Positions 44,701 to 51,557 of a DNA stretch of 64,000 bases are shown here, piece by piece. The first letter of the stretch is position 1. Each line of letters starts with the position of its first letter. Source of the DNA: Hyphochytrium catenoides (taxonomy: Eukaryota > Sar > Hyphochytriomycetes > Hyphochytriales > Hyphochytriaceae); NCBI GenBank assembly GCA_900088475.1, contig FLMG01003521.1, positions 211,361 through 275,360 on the forward strand, written 5' to 3'. The notes under the pieces were generated by a model, which did not search any database, had not been told where the DNA came from, and saw only the letters and a program-made list of their open reading frames with translations. The position numbers and the translations under genes were made by a program.

Positions 44701-45684
44701 GCAACGACATGGTACCATGTGGCAGTGGTCTTCACTGGAACCCAGTACGCCGCTTACCTGAACGGCTCGGTAGTTGGGACCAACACTTCGTCTAATTATG
44801 TCTACTATACCACTTTCAATGACAATCTGTTAGTGGGTCAAGTAGGTACGAGCTCCTTGAATGGACTCGTTGACTCGTTCAGGCTGAGCAGTATTGCGAG
44901 GTACACAGCAGCATTCACACCACCAACTTCTGCTTTCACAGCTGATGCTTCTACACTGAGTCTGCAAAATTTTGAATCTGTTGGCCCTTACACTCCCAGC
45001 TTCACTCCCAGAACCTCTGCTGCTAGTCCCGACGCTGCTTGCTTGATCCTAAACAACTTTGAGCTTCCAGATCATAATCTAAATGCAAGTGAGCTCACCC
45101 TGGCTCCACTTACTAACCAAGCAGCCATGTACCGCACCGTAGCACCGAACATGATCTACTACTCATATATATTTGGGGACCGAACCCCGTACTACATCCT
45201 CAGCCCAAGGTGTTATGTGAAGACCGGAGCCAGACCGATCGGAGGGTCCAGCTTCCGTCAATTACCATATGTCTTCATCACTGACTCATCAAAGAATCTA
45301 TATCCTATCGAATGGCAGGACACACAGGCAATGTTCACTGTGCCGCCCGCATCTACGGTGGTGAACCGGGCTTCGGGACATTGGATAACATCCTCAAATA
45401 CACTGACGACACTGGACACATCACTAGTCGTACCTAAGACTAGCCGTCTAGTCCTGCTACAAGCCCGCAATACTACAGGTGCTTCGATCGGTAATGTCTT
45501 CCTCCGCGACACACCACAGCCTGGACTCGGCTATATTCAAACATTCACTCACGTGTCAGGCATCGTCATGTCCCAAACCTGCTATGCACCTATAGACTCT
45601 GATCAGAAGACATATATGGAGCAGCAGGGCTCAGCTACACCGTTCGACATCCGCGTCGTTGGCTTTATTGTCAATGACCTGTAA
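38770..45684 (+). CDS. Giant LamG surface protein 3 with triplicated WLDAxD domain
   Basis: 2,304 residues. The N-terminal ~380 residues carry the NPPTIGQTTPSPATFGTL, VNDxxVNDKVVSP and GGTSFQSFTKGDILVGN modules. Classic LamG-like domains lie near 740, 982 and 1911. Between the last two are three tandem ~240-residue domains (starts ~1185, 1430, 1671) with EVWFDSSDYST / EVWLDAADQAS / AAWFDADDLGS, DKSGKGR-type motifs, the LQGANNKYL motif, GEFQLYSRAL and a final YLxxKWG. These are LamG_3-type sandwiches from internal duplication. The C-terminus (~2110-2304) has the YYSYIFGDRTPYYILSPR module found in the other giants. Likely secreted or virion-surface glycan binding (inference). No enzyme motif seen. 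Confidence 0.85.
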   Translation: MSLFKSAVKATTLNVKTLSATTFTNTNNVFTTIAEVNDTAINDKVVSPAVLKHLVQNPPTIGQTTPSPATFGTLSCDDIQGDCLASDAEVQTYGSIPKIITPFRLRSTIRSPPAIGSTAPNAGSFTAVRATNLSGCAPRLNQVNDDTVNDKVMTPATFALLLSNPPPIGSTSASSATFTTLNARGTVTLTTDYIRTNKGGTSFQSFTKGDILVGNGSGGLAKLALGTDGQFLISDPTAPLGLKWGSFVTGSLLSSGTTVVNPVSNAQVTDTTITNQALVPSNMPTVFDTLPAIGTSAPNTAIFTDLTADSMECKVPIPTTKGGLGINAFKKGDLLVGSRTGDGLVRLDVGVDNQILTVDNLGNVRWIDIPTGQPSGSDSGGGASANTVPLGYSDFTMPELVSGSTYKFNKLLGKTVDGQMFVNLTNFQFDLSQPTVVPQSPDLPGSVATTGTTVTGTTTTFKSTFGVGDTILIGTAGAKRISAIASDTSLTIESAYGSDQPGGSSYRRGGLADNTLYYCYASGDGVFFSARDASSGDTVTLTPNGLPITSFAQVPIRMMCSVAATPTVTFLDESVEYPNRYLLCREPRYVSASKYTIRSCKARNDLDTDNIHLPTNQTIDITKFGPNGVEPERGLTGTISTAGTVVTGSGTSFLSELAVGDYIGLSSGSTKVAKVVSIQSNTQLTLDSSIDTGGSVTWTVNGMCFVGKDQKKFGTQSCWISSSSNQNYLSLSGLPRAIPSAWTLEAYVYPLGTSTVTVFGNYGTRGLQAWFSSSQVGLTIQHEGYRSDVTLTFSATLAAATWHHLAWVFDGARYLVYANGTRLGGTTFSNATGNVKDGFFSDLIVGSYFPKGYIYTNATGGVSITNPYTTSGFNGYVDDVRFSSTARYTSTTYTVPAAAFSSDGKTIFLQNFEAANGYSYSRAGLHVTDALATSGTTSLNMQSINHTGTVAFTSLAKFGSTALSFVRNGLGRILFTRMPSSDGPWSVDCFFYLNTRQQINPIIANITAGHFVVYVDANGTIYCQISSTGSSFNLLNVSRANAVSTKTWYHLAVTFSGREYAAFLNGTLIGSSVNSTRVSTTVAAGFGIGLYNNFYLDGVVDDVRVSNTKRYPTYSGTTLTDSVTSTKPQWMPLTSAQTSTIAKFGSGSGDVASGKGYNFSADIIVTPPGLPPSSPQNNFNFPSGLEVWFDSSDYSTITCSGSNLVSIADKSGKGRTATLSSGGTASPQLTAVMNSKLLITFQGSGNKYLTFTGPGVSATSYTSFAVIQFSSSTTNATILSTEGALATGSVVLRNGSSTQLNYAVGTTAATAITSPSISNATPYILTVVETIASTTVFINGSQVSTSTAYSGQTTRNLGTMALGGWNQDLTRTLNGFIGEMQLYSGALSTADRQNVESYLRFKWGQSTNVASVPYTLSIPTIAPNNFPKDLEVWLDAADQASTTNNGNNTLSSLRDKSGYVRNAAPSSGGTSSVLVTGVINGRSAVMLQGANNKYLTCSGPGTVKAYSAFMVVSFSTVVGLGWPGTPLMFTEGTWASSNLGLILKDTFFAYTLNPVADVVTTTTPIPNNPYVITVVDDITTMAIYLNGVHIGSSINGRHLASRNLSTIALGGWSSSITNTLNGLIGEFQLYSRALSTSERQAMENYLMYKWGVNSFVPRTIYPGVSLNTLPGNLAAWFDADDLGSINSTNGNLVTWNDKSGNSRNATPSTGGTAIPTTSGLINGRRAIVLQGANNKYLQFNGPGPSSSYFTAFFALSLSALSSICTLLSTEGAFADGSTVIYINTTNSFFYYQYAVAPGTDLVTSVSPTTGTPYVLTLVDGSTSTDIYINGVRMATTTNFTALTTRNMGTLILGGRSTDLTRTINGQLGEFQLYSRALAPAERTRVERYLMDKWGATVATVPYPLPPTISTPYAWTAECWFYCNAVGAAQGIFGNKPNNINGYLNVSVSANDALVCQVSSNGSTFDLLDVTSATGAITATTWYHVAVVFTGTQYAAYLNGSVVGTNTSSNYVYYTTFNDNLLVGQVGTSSLNGLVDSFRLSSIARYTAAFTPPTSAFTADASTLSLQNFESVGPYTPSFTPRTSAASPDAACLILNNFELPDHNLNASELTLAPLTNQAAMYRTVAPNMIYYSYIFGDRTPYYILSPRCYVKTGARPIGGSSFRQLPYVFITDSSKNLYPIEWQDTQAMFTVPPASTVVNRASGHWITSSNTLTTLDTSLVVPKTSRLVLLQARNTTGASIGNVFLRDTPQPGLGYIQTFTHVSGIVMSQTCYAPIDSDQKTYMEQQGSATPFDIRVVGFIVNDL

Positions 45685-45699
45685 ACAAAACTAAAAGTA

Positions 45700-45767
45700 G
45701 TATCTGGTCACTTCCGGAATCTGTACCCAACCCCATAAGTAATGTTGGTATCTGGTCACTTCCGGAA
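45700..45767 (+). repeat. Bipartite ACTTCCGG element, copy 3
   Basis: GTATCTGGTCACTTCCGGAA is identical at 45700-45719 and 45748-45767, start to start 48 bp, 16 bp after the stop codon of giant gene 3. The spacer has CCATAAGTAATGTTGG, related to the other two copies. Confidence 0.8.
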
Positions 45768-45797
45768 CCCTGTGTATCCCCACTTTAGCCGAAGTTG

Positions 45798-45819
45798 ATT
45801 GATGACGCGCCGTCGTCAC
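45798..45819. repeat. 22-bp dispersed repeat, copy 2 (near-palindrome)
   Basis: Identical over 22 bp to 13109-13130 (core TGATGACGCGCCGTCGTCAC). It lies 31 bp beyond the bipartite element. Confidence 0.7.
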
Positions 45820-45967
45820 CGCCGCGGTTGGGTGGCGAGTTCCAATCCACTAGGTAAGGGCTTAAGATACATTTGCCACAACCCCGCGCTCGAAGAGACA
45901 TAACTCACTAGCCAATTTTTGTAAATAACTTTTTTTTGTAAATGTAGTAATACGATACACGAATGAG

Positions 45968-46831
45968 ATGGGGCCATCACAATCGAAGACAGCGCCAGCG
46001 CCGGCAGTGGACACAGAGGCTGTTAAGTTGGAACAGGCTGAGAGACATCGGTTGGTCAATGAGTTCCAAGCAGAGCTAGAGATCGCAAAATCTCAGAAAG
46101 ACAGCAATCCTGCGGCGTACGAAGCGTTCTTGGAGAAATGGCACGAGCCGATAATGCGCGTGAGTCCCATCCTGATTAAGAACCTGATCAGAGATTATGC
46201 GAGCGGCTTAATGCCTCAGCTTTCATCGGAGTTCGCCTCCAAAGGGGTTTCAGTATTTGCCGAGCCTAGGTGGCAGAGATTCCTGAACAAGATCATCAAG
46301 CCCATGTGGTCTGATGAGAAGGTGAAACAAGACGTGACCACCATGTATCTAACTGGCCATCCCAAAGGCAAGGATTCTCTGGAGTATAGAGAGGCTGCGG
46401 ACGCACTAGGGTGGAACGCTGCATCGCTTCGAGACTTCATAGCTGGCCCTATAGAGTATCCCGATTTTAAGTCAACACAGCCCCTCCAGAACGAATACGA
46501 CCCGATCGAACAGCGTTTCGTGTTTCCGACCGACCCCAGCTACCATAACGTCGTTGAAGCAAACAAGAGAAGGGCGGAAGAAAAAAAGGGACGTCAAGCG
46601 GCATATGATAGGAGAATGGGGTTTGGAGGGGCTCTCATTTCAGGCGGCGCTTTTACTAAGGAATGCATCAAGCAAGCTCTTGCGTATGCCGTCTTGATTG
46701 TCGGTCTCATATTCGTAATCTTGTTTATTAACGACTCTATTTACGGCTCTGGGAAAGTCTGGAATCTGATTGTTGGTGTCATATGTAGTGCAGCGGGCTT
46801 CTACTCTACAGTTTACCTGTGCGGCGACTAG
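45968..46831 (+). CDS. Membrane protein with two C-terminal TM helices
   Basis: 287 residues. A charged soluble N-terminal region (1-~230) contains helical segments (VKLEQAERHRLVNEFQAELEI, IIKPMWSDEKVKQDV). Two hydrophobic helices follow at ~236-254 (ALAYAVLIVGLIFVILFI) and ~262-283 (VWNLIVGVICSAAGFYSTVYL). Upstream is a T8 tract (45930-45937), but the TATA is weak. Probably a late membrane or virion protein; the family is not recognised. The MGPSQSKT start invites a myristoylation reading, but Pro at position 3 is unfavourable. Confidence 0.6.
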   Translation: MGPSQSKTAPAPAVDTEAVKLEQAERHRLVNEFQAELEIAKSQKDSNPAAYEAFLEKWHEPIMRVSPILIKNLIRDYASGLMPQLSSEFASKGVSVFAEPRWQRFLNKIIKPMWSDEKVKQDVTTMYLTGHPKGKDSLEYREAADALGWNAASLRDFIAGPIEYPDFKSTQPLQNEYDPIEQRFVFPTDPSYHNVVEANKRRAEEKKGRQAAYDRRMGFGGALISGGAFTKECIKQALAYAVLIVGLIFVILFINDSIYGSGKVWNLIVGVICSAAGFYSTVYLCGD

Positions 46832-47221
46832 CCATCGCAATCAAAGCTCACAGCGAGTCTGCACAAGCCAACACACAAAAAAAGGACGAACCCAAACACT
46901 TATGACAACCAAGCAGCAAACGAGGGTTATTATATGGATTCGCACTTTTTTCCGCGTGGAGGGCACGTGGCTCATCCCCTGGCACCTTGCGGAGGTGTAC
47001 CAGTCATCCATAAAGCTATCGGCAGGCCCCAAAGGGCCACCCAGTAGAGCTCCCCTCTATGGACTATCCTTACATACTATGTAATGGAACTATTCTTCAA
47101 TAGAGCGCACTTTTGCATTCCTAACTTCCTGTCGTATAGGGGCACAGGTAAATTCTTGAGTCCTGGTTAGGCCTCGTGCGTGGCATTATAGGTACTAGTA
47201 CTCGCTCAATGGCTTAATTTG
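46832..47221. other. 390-bp interval with no supported gene
   Basis: No reading frame with protein-like content. One overlapping + frame (46770-47084) starts inside the preceding gene and reads like an out-of-frame shadow. No repeat or RNA structure stands out apart from short A and T runs. Confidence 0.4.
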
Positions 47222-47506
47222 TCAGCTATCAGTGCGGCCAGCCTTGTAATGGTGCTCAGCATGAGCCATCACAAATCTCTCCATCACCGTAATACTGTAG
47301 TGATCAAACAGACCTCCCAAACGGTAATAACATCTTGGGAAGCCACGCTGCTCCCTATGTCGATTCGCGTAGTATGTAGTCACATTAAAGCACATTAGTA
47401 AATCTTTAAGCTTTAATACTGCGGCGCGTTCTCGTAGAGTCAAGCCCGACCGGAAGCTCTGAATGTGCTTGAAGAGGTGCTCGTTGGTGATGACCTGCAA
47501 TGCCAT
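47222..47506 (-). CDS. Small unknown protein, weakly F-box-like N-terminus
   Basis: 94 residues from ATG 47504-47506. The N-terminus MALQVITNEHLFKHIQSF has the hydrophobic spacing of a degenerate F-box-type helix but lacks the Leu-Pro start, so this is weak. The rest is basic and aromatic-rich (YYANRHREQRGFPRCYYRLGGL). Its first ~11 codons and its whole upstream region are duplicated at 47904-47997. Confidence 0.45.
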   Translation of the reverse strand: MALQVITNEHLFKHIQSFRSGLTLRERAAVLKLKDLLMCFNVTTYYANRHREQRGFPRCYYRLGGLFDHYSITVMERFVMAHAEHHYKAGRTDS

Positions 47507-47566
47507 ACATATACTTAACTTTATAATAATTTAAGAAAGAGCGTCTAATTCATAAATACTAAACAT
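47473..47566. repeat. 94-bp direct repeat, copy 1 (promoter and first codons)
   Basis: About 93-94% identical to 47904-47997; the first ~48 bp are identical. It contains the start of the 94-aa gene and its AT-rich promoter, plus TATAAATA-like CATAAATACTAAACA on the + strand. Confidence 0.85.
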
Positions 47567-47581
47567 AATCACCACTTCACT

Positions 47582-47863
47582 TTATTCTTGGAGGAGCAAT
47601 TTGTGGCTGATCGTTTGAAAGAGAAGGTCATCTACAACATGGCAACGTTCTGAAAGATCTTGACATGGGTGGGGGTGGTCTCTGGTGATCTCTAATAGGT
47701 GGCTCCTAATCTTCCAGAGAACACCTTCAGCAAGGAAGTTTCCATGAAGGATGTGAGATTGCCTGAGTTCATCCTCGGTGATCTTTTGGTTCAGGAATTC
47801 TCTGATATCATGAATCAAAGCCTGATAGTGTTGTGATGGGGTCATTTCTAGAGCATGATCCAT
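47582..47863 (-). CDS. Small unknown helical protein
   Basis: 93 residues from ATG 47861-47863, predicted mostly helical (QHYQALIHDIREFLNQKITEDEL, AEGVLWKIRSHLLEIT). No family recognised. The stop TAA is embedded in AATAAA. It lies between the two copies of the 94-bp repeat, so it may be part of the duplicated segment. Small size makes it a moderate call. Confidence 0.4.
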   Translation of the reverse strand: MDHALEMTPSQHYQALIHDIREFLNQKITEDELRQSHILHGNFLAEGVLWKIRSHLLEITRDHPHPCQDLSERCHVVDDLLFQTISHKLLLQE

Positions 47864-47903
47864 TGATACCTGCTATTCTTATGCTTTCTTTCTAAAGAGC
47901 TGC

Positions 47904-47997
47904 AGAGGTGCTCGTTGGTGATGACCTGCAATGCCATACATATACTTAACTCTATAGTAATTTAAAAAAGGGAGTCTAATTTATAAATACTAAACAA
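47904..47997. repeat. 94-bp direct repeat, copy 2 (duplicated promoter)
   Basis: The copy retains the first eleven codons of the 94-aa gene on the minus strand, which here run into a stop after 15 codons. On the + strand it supplies TATAAATACTAAACA ending 2 nt before the ATG of the next gene (47999). Confidence 0.85.
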
Positions 47998-47998
47998 G

Positions 47999-48322
47999 AT
48001 GATTTCCCAGGTGATAAAAGATGCAGATGCTTACATGCGCAAGAAAATCCCGCCTGGAAGAATCCTCTATCTTATAGCCGCGGATGGTAAAGTCGAACAA
48101 CGACATGGAGAAGCCATGGAGTTGACCAGGCGTATTAACGACATGCCACACCACGCATGGGACCGCCTAGAGGCCGTGCAGGAGAGAGATGCAGTCCGGG
48201 GCTTCCACTATGGCGATGATATAAAGTTTAGACAAAAGATCATTTACTTTGCGCGTCGCTTCGGTGACCTTCTACTTGCCGGTCACCTACATCGGAAGCA
48301 CCTGTACTCCAAAGCAATTTGA
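47999..48322 (+). CDS. Small unknown protein driven from the duplicated promoter
   Basis: 107 residues from ATG 47999, rich in charged residues and His (RRINDMPHHAWDRLEAVQERD, RFGDLLLAGHLHRKHLYSKAI). No signal peptide, TM or known domain recognised. The TATAAATA ten nt upstream comes from the duplicated 94-bp segment, whose first copy has no gene in this orientation. Confidence 0.5.
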   Translation: MISQVIKDADAYMRKKIPPGRILYLIAADGKVEQRHGEAMELTRRINDMPHHAWDRLEAVQERDAVRGFHYGDDIKFRQKIIYFARRFGDLLLAGHLHRKHLYSKAI

Positions 48323-48555
48323 GTGCTTGCCGGGCTATATGTATGCACCAGACGGTCCTCTTGTCCAAGTACTAGCGAAACGCTTTAACGAAAGAACAAA
48401 AATGTCAAAGTGAAATAACACTCTTAGACGCCCGTGAGAAGACAATATTGCGTCACCTCAAACAGAAAAAAAGGAGGGTTGTGTTACGCAAAGTTCCAGA
48501 GATGCTTTCCTCTATCATATGATCTCAAGGAGCTCATTCGATCGTTTTTATAGGA

Positions 48556-50226
48556 CTAACGAAGTGCTTGCTCTACTGTCTTAGACAACTCTTGGAGGGC
48601 TGTTTGTGGAATCTCAAGCTCCAACTGACGGAAGAGATTGGGTGTTTGTAGCTGAAGGTCATAGTAGGGTAGCTCACATCCTTCAGCAAGATCCCGGAAG
48701 TAGTACCTGTAGTATTCTTCTTTCATAGTAATCTCAATAATGGCAGTAGGCTTCCGGCAATAGACCATATTGCTCAGTGCACCTCCATGAACTCCCACTA
48801 CTAGCCTAGCGCAAGAGAAGATCTTTTTTGCTTGCTCAGAGGTATAATCTTCTGGGACATAATTCAATACCTCGAGATGTGGTGTAGCACAAGTCACTCG
48901 TTTCAAGGTCATGAGTACTTCGGTTTCGTTTATCACTCTGCGCATGCCAGCATTACTTCTAGACAGCCATAGAACGTACTGCTTAGGGGTGTCGATAGCT
49001 GGACCTCCGTACTGGAGAGGAAAGTAGCTTTTGAGGTTAAGGCTTGGTGAAGCAGGGAGCTGTTGGCCACGCAGGAGCCTGTCCAGTACGAAGCGTGGTA
49101 CGAGGAACTCTCTGGATGCAAGTGACTCATAGCGTGGGTCTGTAGTGGTTGGCCAGTCGAGAGTGATAAGCTCCTTCACTTGGTAGGCTTGGTCTGCACT
49201 AACAAACAAGAAGTTAGCTGGTAGGTCACGAAGTATGTCTCTAGCAAATCTGGTATCTGGCACAATGATTGGAGTCTCATCTCTGACATCTTCTTGAGAG
49301 TTGTCTTGAGAGTTGATAGTATCAAGGAACATGAAAACCTTGGGTAGCGTCTCACAAATGAAATGATAGAACCCCCACGAGTTGTACTGCATCGTGTAAT
49401 ATGCCCGGTCTAGATGAACAATGCTGTTAGGCTCATCCGGGTTAGGCTTGACCCAACGGTGGATAGGGCTGTGAAGCCCATGATGGTCCAGAAAGAACGT
49501 ATTGTTGCAGATGATCATCCCCCAGGACACCAGAGCATCATTCAACCGGAACGCAGTCACTCTCTCACTAGATCTATGCTTAAGATAAGATATAGACATG
49601 CTTGTCATCTTTGCAAAAGTATCATGTGCCTCTTGTAACAGTGATGACGCTTCTTTGATCGCCGGGCGCCCCGTGACTAAGGTGAAACCGTTATAGAGGA
49701 CGGCTAATGAATAACATGTCTCAGGGTTCTCAGGATTTAGCTCATAAGCACGTTCTAGGTGGTACTGAGCTAAATCAAGTCTTCCCGTACCCTTCTGCGG
49801 GTAGCCTACATTATGATGGGCAGTGGCGTAGGAGACCCGCTTGTTAGAAGGATCGAGTTGCGCAAGTTTCACGTCTGGTGCAACAGCTTTGCCTAGCAAA
49901 GCTAGGCGTTTGTAGTATGGCAATCCCAGGTGTTCCAGTCCTTTGATGCGGGTGTAGCAGAGAGCAAGGTTATTCACTGTTGGTTTGTGATCATTATTGA
50001 AGGCTATGGCAGCATGGAGCAAGGGAATTGCTTCATGGTATCGTGCTCTCATGGTCAGAAGGGTACCGAGGTTATGAAATGCAGTATGTCCTATCTGACA
50101 CTCTCTTGCAGGGGTGAGGTATGCTATGGCCTCTGGATCTTGCTTCGGGTCAATGCAGTCTATCGCATCTTGAAGCCGGCCGTCGCGGAGGAGTATGGAT
50201 GCTGCCTTGGCCAAGGAGTCTGTCAT
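48556..50226 (-). CDS. TPR-containing GT61-family glycosyltransferase
   Basis: 556 residues. The N-terminal ~45-190 are TPR-like helices (YHEAIPLLHAAIAFN, GRLDLAQYHLERAYELNPENPE). The C-terminal half matches the GT61/DUF563 pattern: NSWGFYHFICETLPKV, LWLSRSNAGMRRVINETEV, and ARLVVGVHGGALSNMVYCRK near ~470-485, then a C-terminal AIIEITM strand. GT61 members include xylosyl- and O-GlcNAc-type transferases of the secretory pathway. There is no signal peptide or TM anchor, so it may act in the cytosol or viral factory. It could modify the giant surface proteins (inference). The donor sugar cannot be read from sequence. Confidence 0.8.
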   Translation of the reverse strand: MTDSLAKAASILLRDGRLQDAIDCIDPKQDPEAIAYLTPARECQIGHTAFHNLGTLLTMRARYHEAIPLLHAAIAFNNDHKPTVNNLALCYTRIKGLEHLGLPYYKRLALLGKAVAPDVKLAQLDPSNKRVSYATAHHNVGYPQKGTGRLDLAQYHLERAYELNPENPETCYSLAVLYNGFTLVTGRPAIKEASSLLQEAHDTFAKMTSMSISYLKHRSSERVTAFRLNDALVSWGMIICNNTFFLDHHGLHSPIHRWVKPNPDEPNSIVHLDRAYYTMQYNSWGFYHFICETLPKVFMFLDTINSQDNSQEDVRDETPIIVPDTRFARDILRDLPANFLFVSADQAYQVKELITLDWPTTTDPRYESLASREFLVPRFVLDRLLRGQQLPASPSLNLKSYFPLQYGGPAIDTPKQYVLWLSRSNAGMRRVINETEVLMTLKRVTCATPHLEVLNYVPEDYTSEQAKKIFSCARLVVGVHGGALSNMVYCRKPTAIIEITMKEEYYRYYFRDLAEGCELPYYDLQLQTPNLFRQLELEIPQTALQELSKTVEQALR

Positions 50227-50283
50227 CTTCCCTTTTATTAGTCTTCGTTAGTAGCAAGTATGTATAGGTAACCTGACATGTCC

Positions 50284-51111
50284 TTAAAACGCTGCAGACT
50301 TCAAGGCATAATTGCGAACTACGGCCGACCCACCCGCAAACAAAGGACGAGCCTCATCCTTCCCCAGAATGAGACGGGCTGGTTCCACTTCAATAGTAAT
50401 GAACTTTTTAAGTTCATCTGCCGTAAGATGAGGAGTACAGACCTTGGCGTAGCCATCACATATCTCCTTAACAAGTTCTTTTACCTCTTCAGGGGTGGAG
50501 CGTACACTTCTGCGAATAACAACCTTCTGAATCTTGTCGCTGGTTTTCCTTTGGATCGATGCTACATCTCCAACCTTTCTATAGATCATATCCAATAGCT
50601 TTTCGTCAATACATGCGTAATCACCCATGAGTGGAGCGAACTCTCCATAAAGAGCTATTTTGCGCTGTTCCCTGTCAACCCTCACATAGGTTGCAAGTTG
50701 CTCCTTCGCTTTTGGCGGTATGCTGCCTCTTTTGAGTCCAAACTCCTCGCGAATTAATCGAAGTAGTGACAATATGGCCTTCCGGTTCTTGTCATCCACA
50801 GGATGCTGCCATCTAGTGCCTTCCTTCACCAGGCTCTGATAGACTTCAGAATCTTTCTTCCTTCCTTCCGGACTACTTTGATACACCTTCGTGGCCGCAG
50901 ATGCCGTATTCCAATCTTCTGCATCAACGCTGATATAAGGTCTTAAGACCTCCAGTCTCTCCAAAGCTCTCACTAGGTCCCTCCAGGCCCTTGATGAGAA
51001 GCGGGGTTTCCGTGCCTTCCAAGTTTGGCAAAGCTCCGCGAGATAGCAAAGAATGATGCTATCGGGCCCACTAGTTTCATCGGGGGACTTTCGCTTAGCA
51101 GGAGTAGCCAT
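50284..51111 (-). CDS. Lys-rich unknown protein
   Basis: 275 residues from ATG 51109-51111. The N-terminal basic stretch (MATPAKRKSPDE) looks like a nuclear-localisation type sequence. The body is helical and charged (AWRDLVRALERLEVL, KAILSLLRLIREEFGLKRG, TPEEVKELVKEICDGYAKV). No membrane segment or recognisable catalytic motif. It is 57 bp upstream of, and on the same strand as, the glycosyltransferase. Confidence 0.5.
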   Translation of the reverse strand: MATPAKRKSPDETSGPDSIILCYLAELCQTWKARKPRFSSRAWRDLVRALERLEVLRPYISVDAEDWNTASAATKVYQSSPEGRKKDSEVYQSLVKEGTRWQHPVDDKNRKAILSLLRLIREEFGLKRGSIPPKAKEQLATYVRVDREQRKIALYGEFAPLMGDYACIDEKLLDMIYRKVGDVASIQRKTSDKIQKVVIRRSVRSTPEEVKELVKEICDGYAKVCTPHLTADELKKFITIEVEPARLILGKDEARPLFAGGSAVVRNYALKSAAF

Positions 51112-51557
51112 ATGTCTTAGACCAAGTGCTTAGTAGTGATGTATGAGTAGGCCTGTGAAGTGATTTGCAAATCTCCAAATCAAAAGAAAGTTCCCAGGAA
51201 CTCACTCAACCCAATTTTTGCCACTTTCTTCGTAGGTTAGTTTCAAGGGAAACCTTCCATTCTACCGACCTATAGTGTAATATACCTTGCAATGAAAGTT
51301 TCTCTATGGAAACTATTAAGGAGTTCGAGTTCTTTTGGAGATTTCACCATATCATATCTTAGTAAGTGGTGATATCTAAGTCTGGAGCATACGGCTTCTA
51401 GCTTGATCTCTCTACCGCTTGTAAATGTGCAATATATGGGATTCTCTATAGCGAATCTCTGCAATCTGTCAAATCTCTAGAAAATCTCTGTAATCTCTCG
51501 GGAATCTCTGGAAACTGTCATAATTGCGCATACATAGGTAAATTTTTTGGACAAGCG
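51112..51557. other. 446-bp interval, AATCTCTG microrepeat, no supported gene
   Basis: About 51453-51518 holds six or so imperfect copies of AATCTCTG at ~10-13 bp spacing. A T6 tract (51544-51549) lies just before the ATG at 51558. A minus-strand frame (51270-51464) begins only with TTG and has no family look. Nothing else stands out. Confidence 0.5.

Noticed and set aside
45968-45991. N-myristoylation of MGPSQSKT
   Set aside because: Pro immediately after Gly2 is excluded by the usual myristoylation consensus.
46770-47084. 104-aa + frame overlapping the two-TM gene end
   Set aside because: Starts within the real gene in another frame and has no domain or compositional support.
50278-50598. 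106-aa + frame opposite the Lys-rich protein
   Set aside because: Lies antisense within a better-supported gene with a proper ATG and coding-like composition.
51270-51464. 64-aa minus-strand frame in the interval before the Cys-rich gene
   Set aside because: Starts only with TTG, and its end overlaps the AATCTCTG microrepeat.
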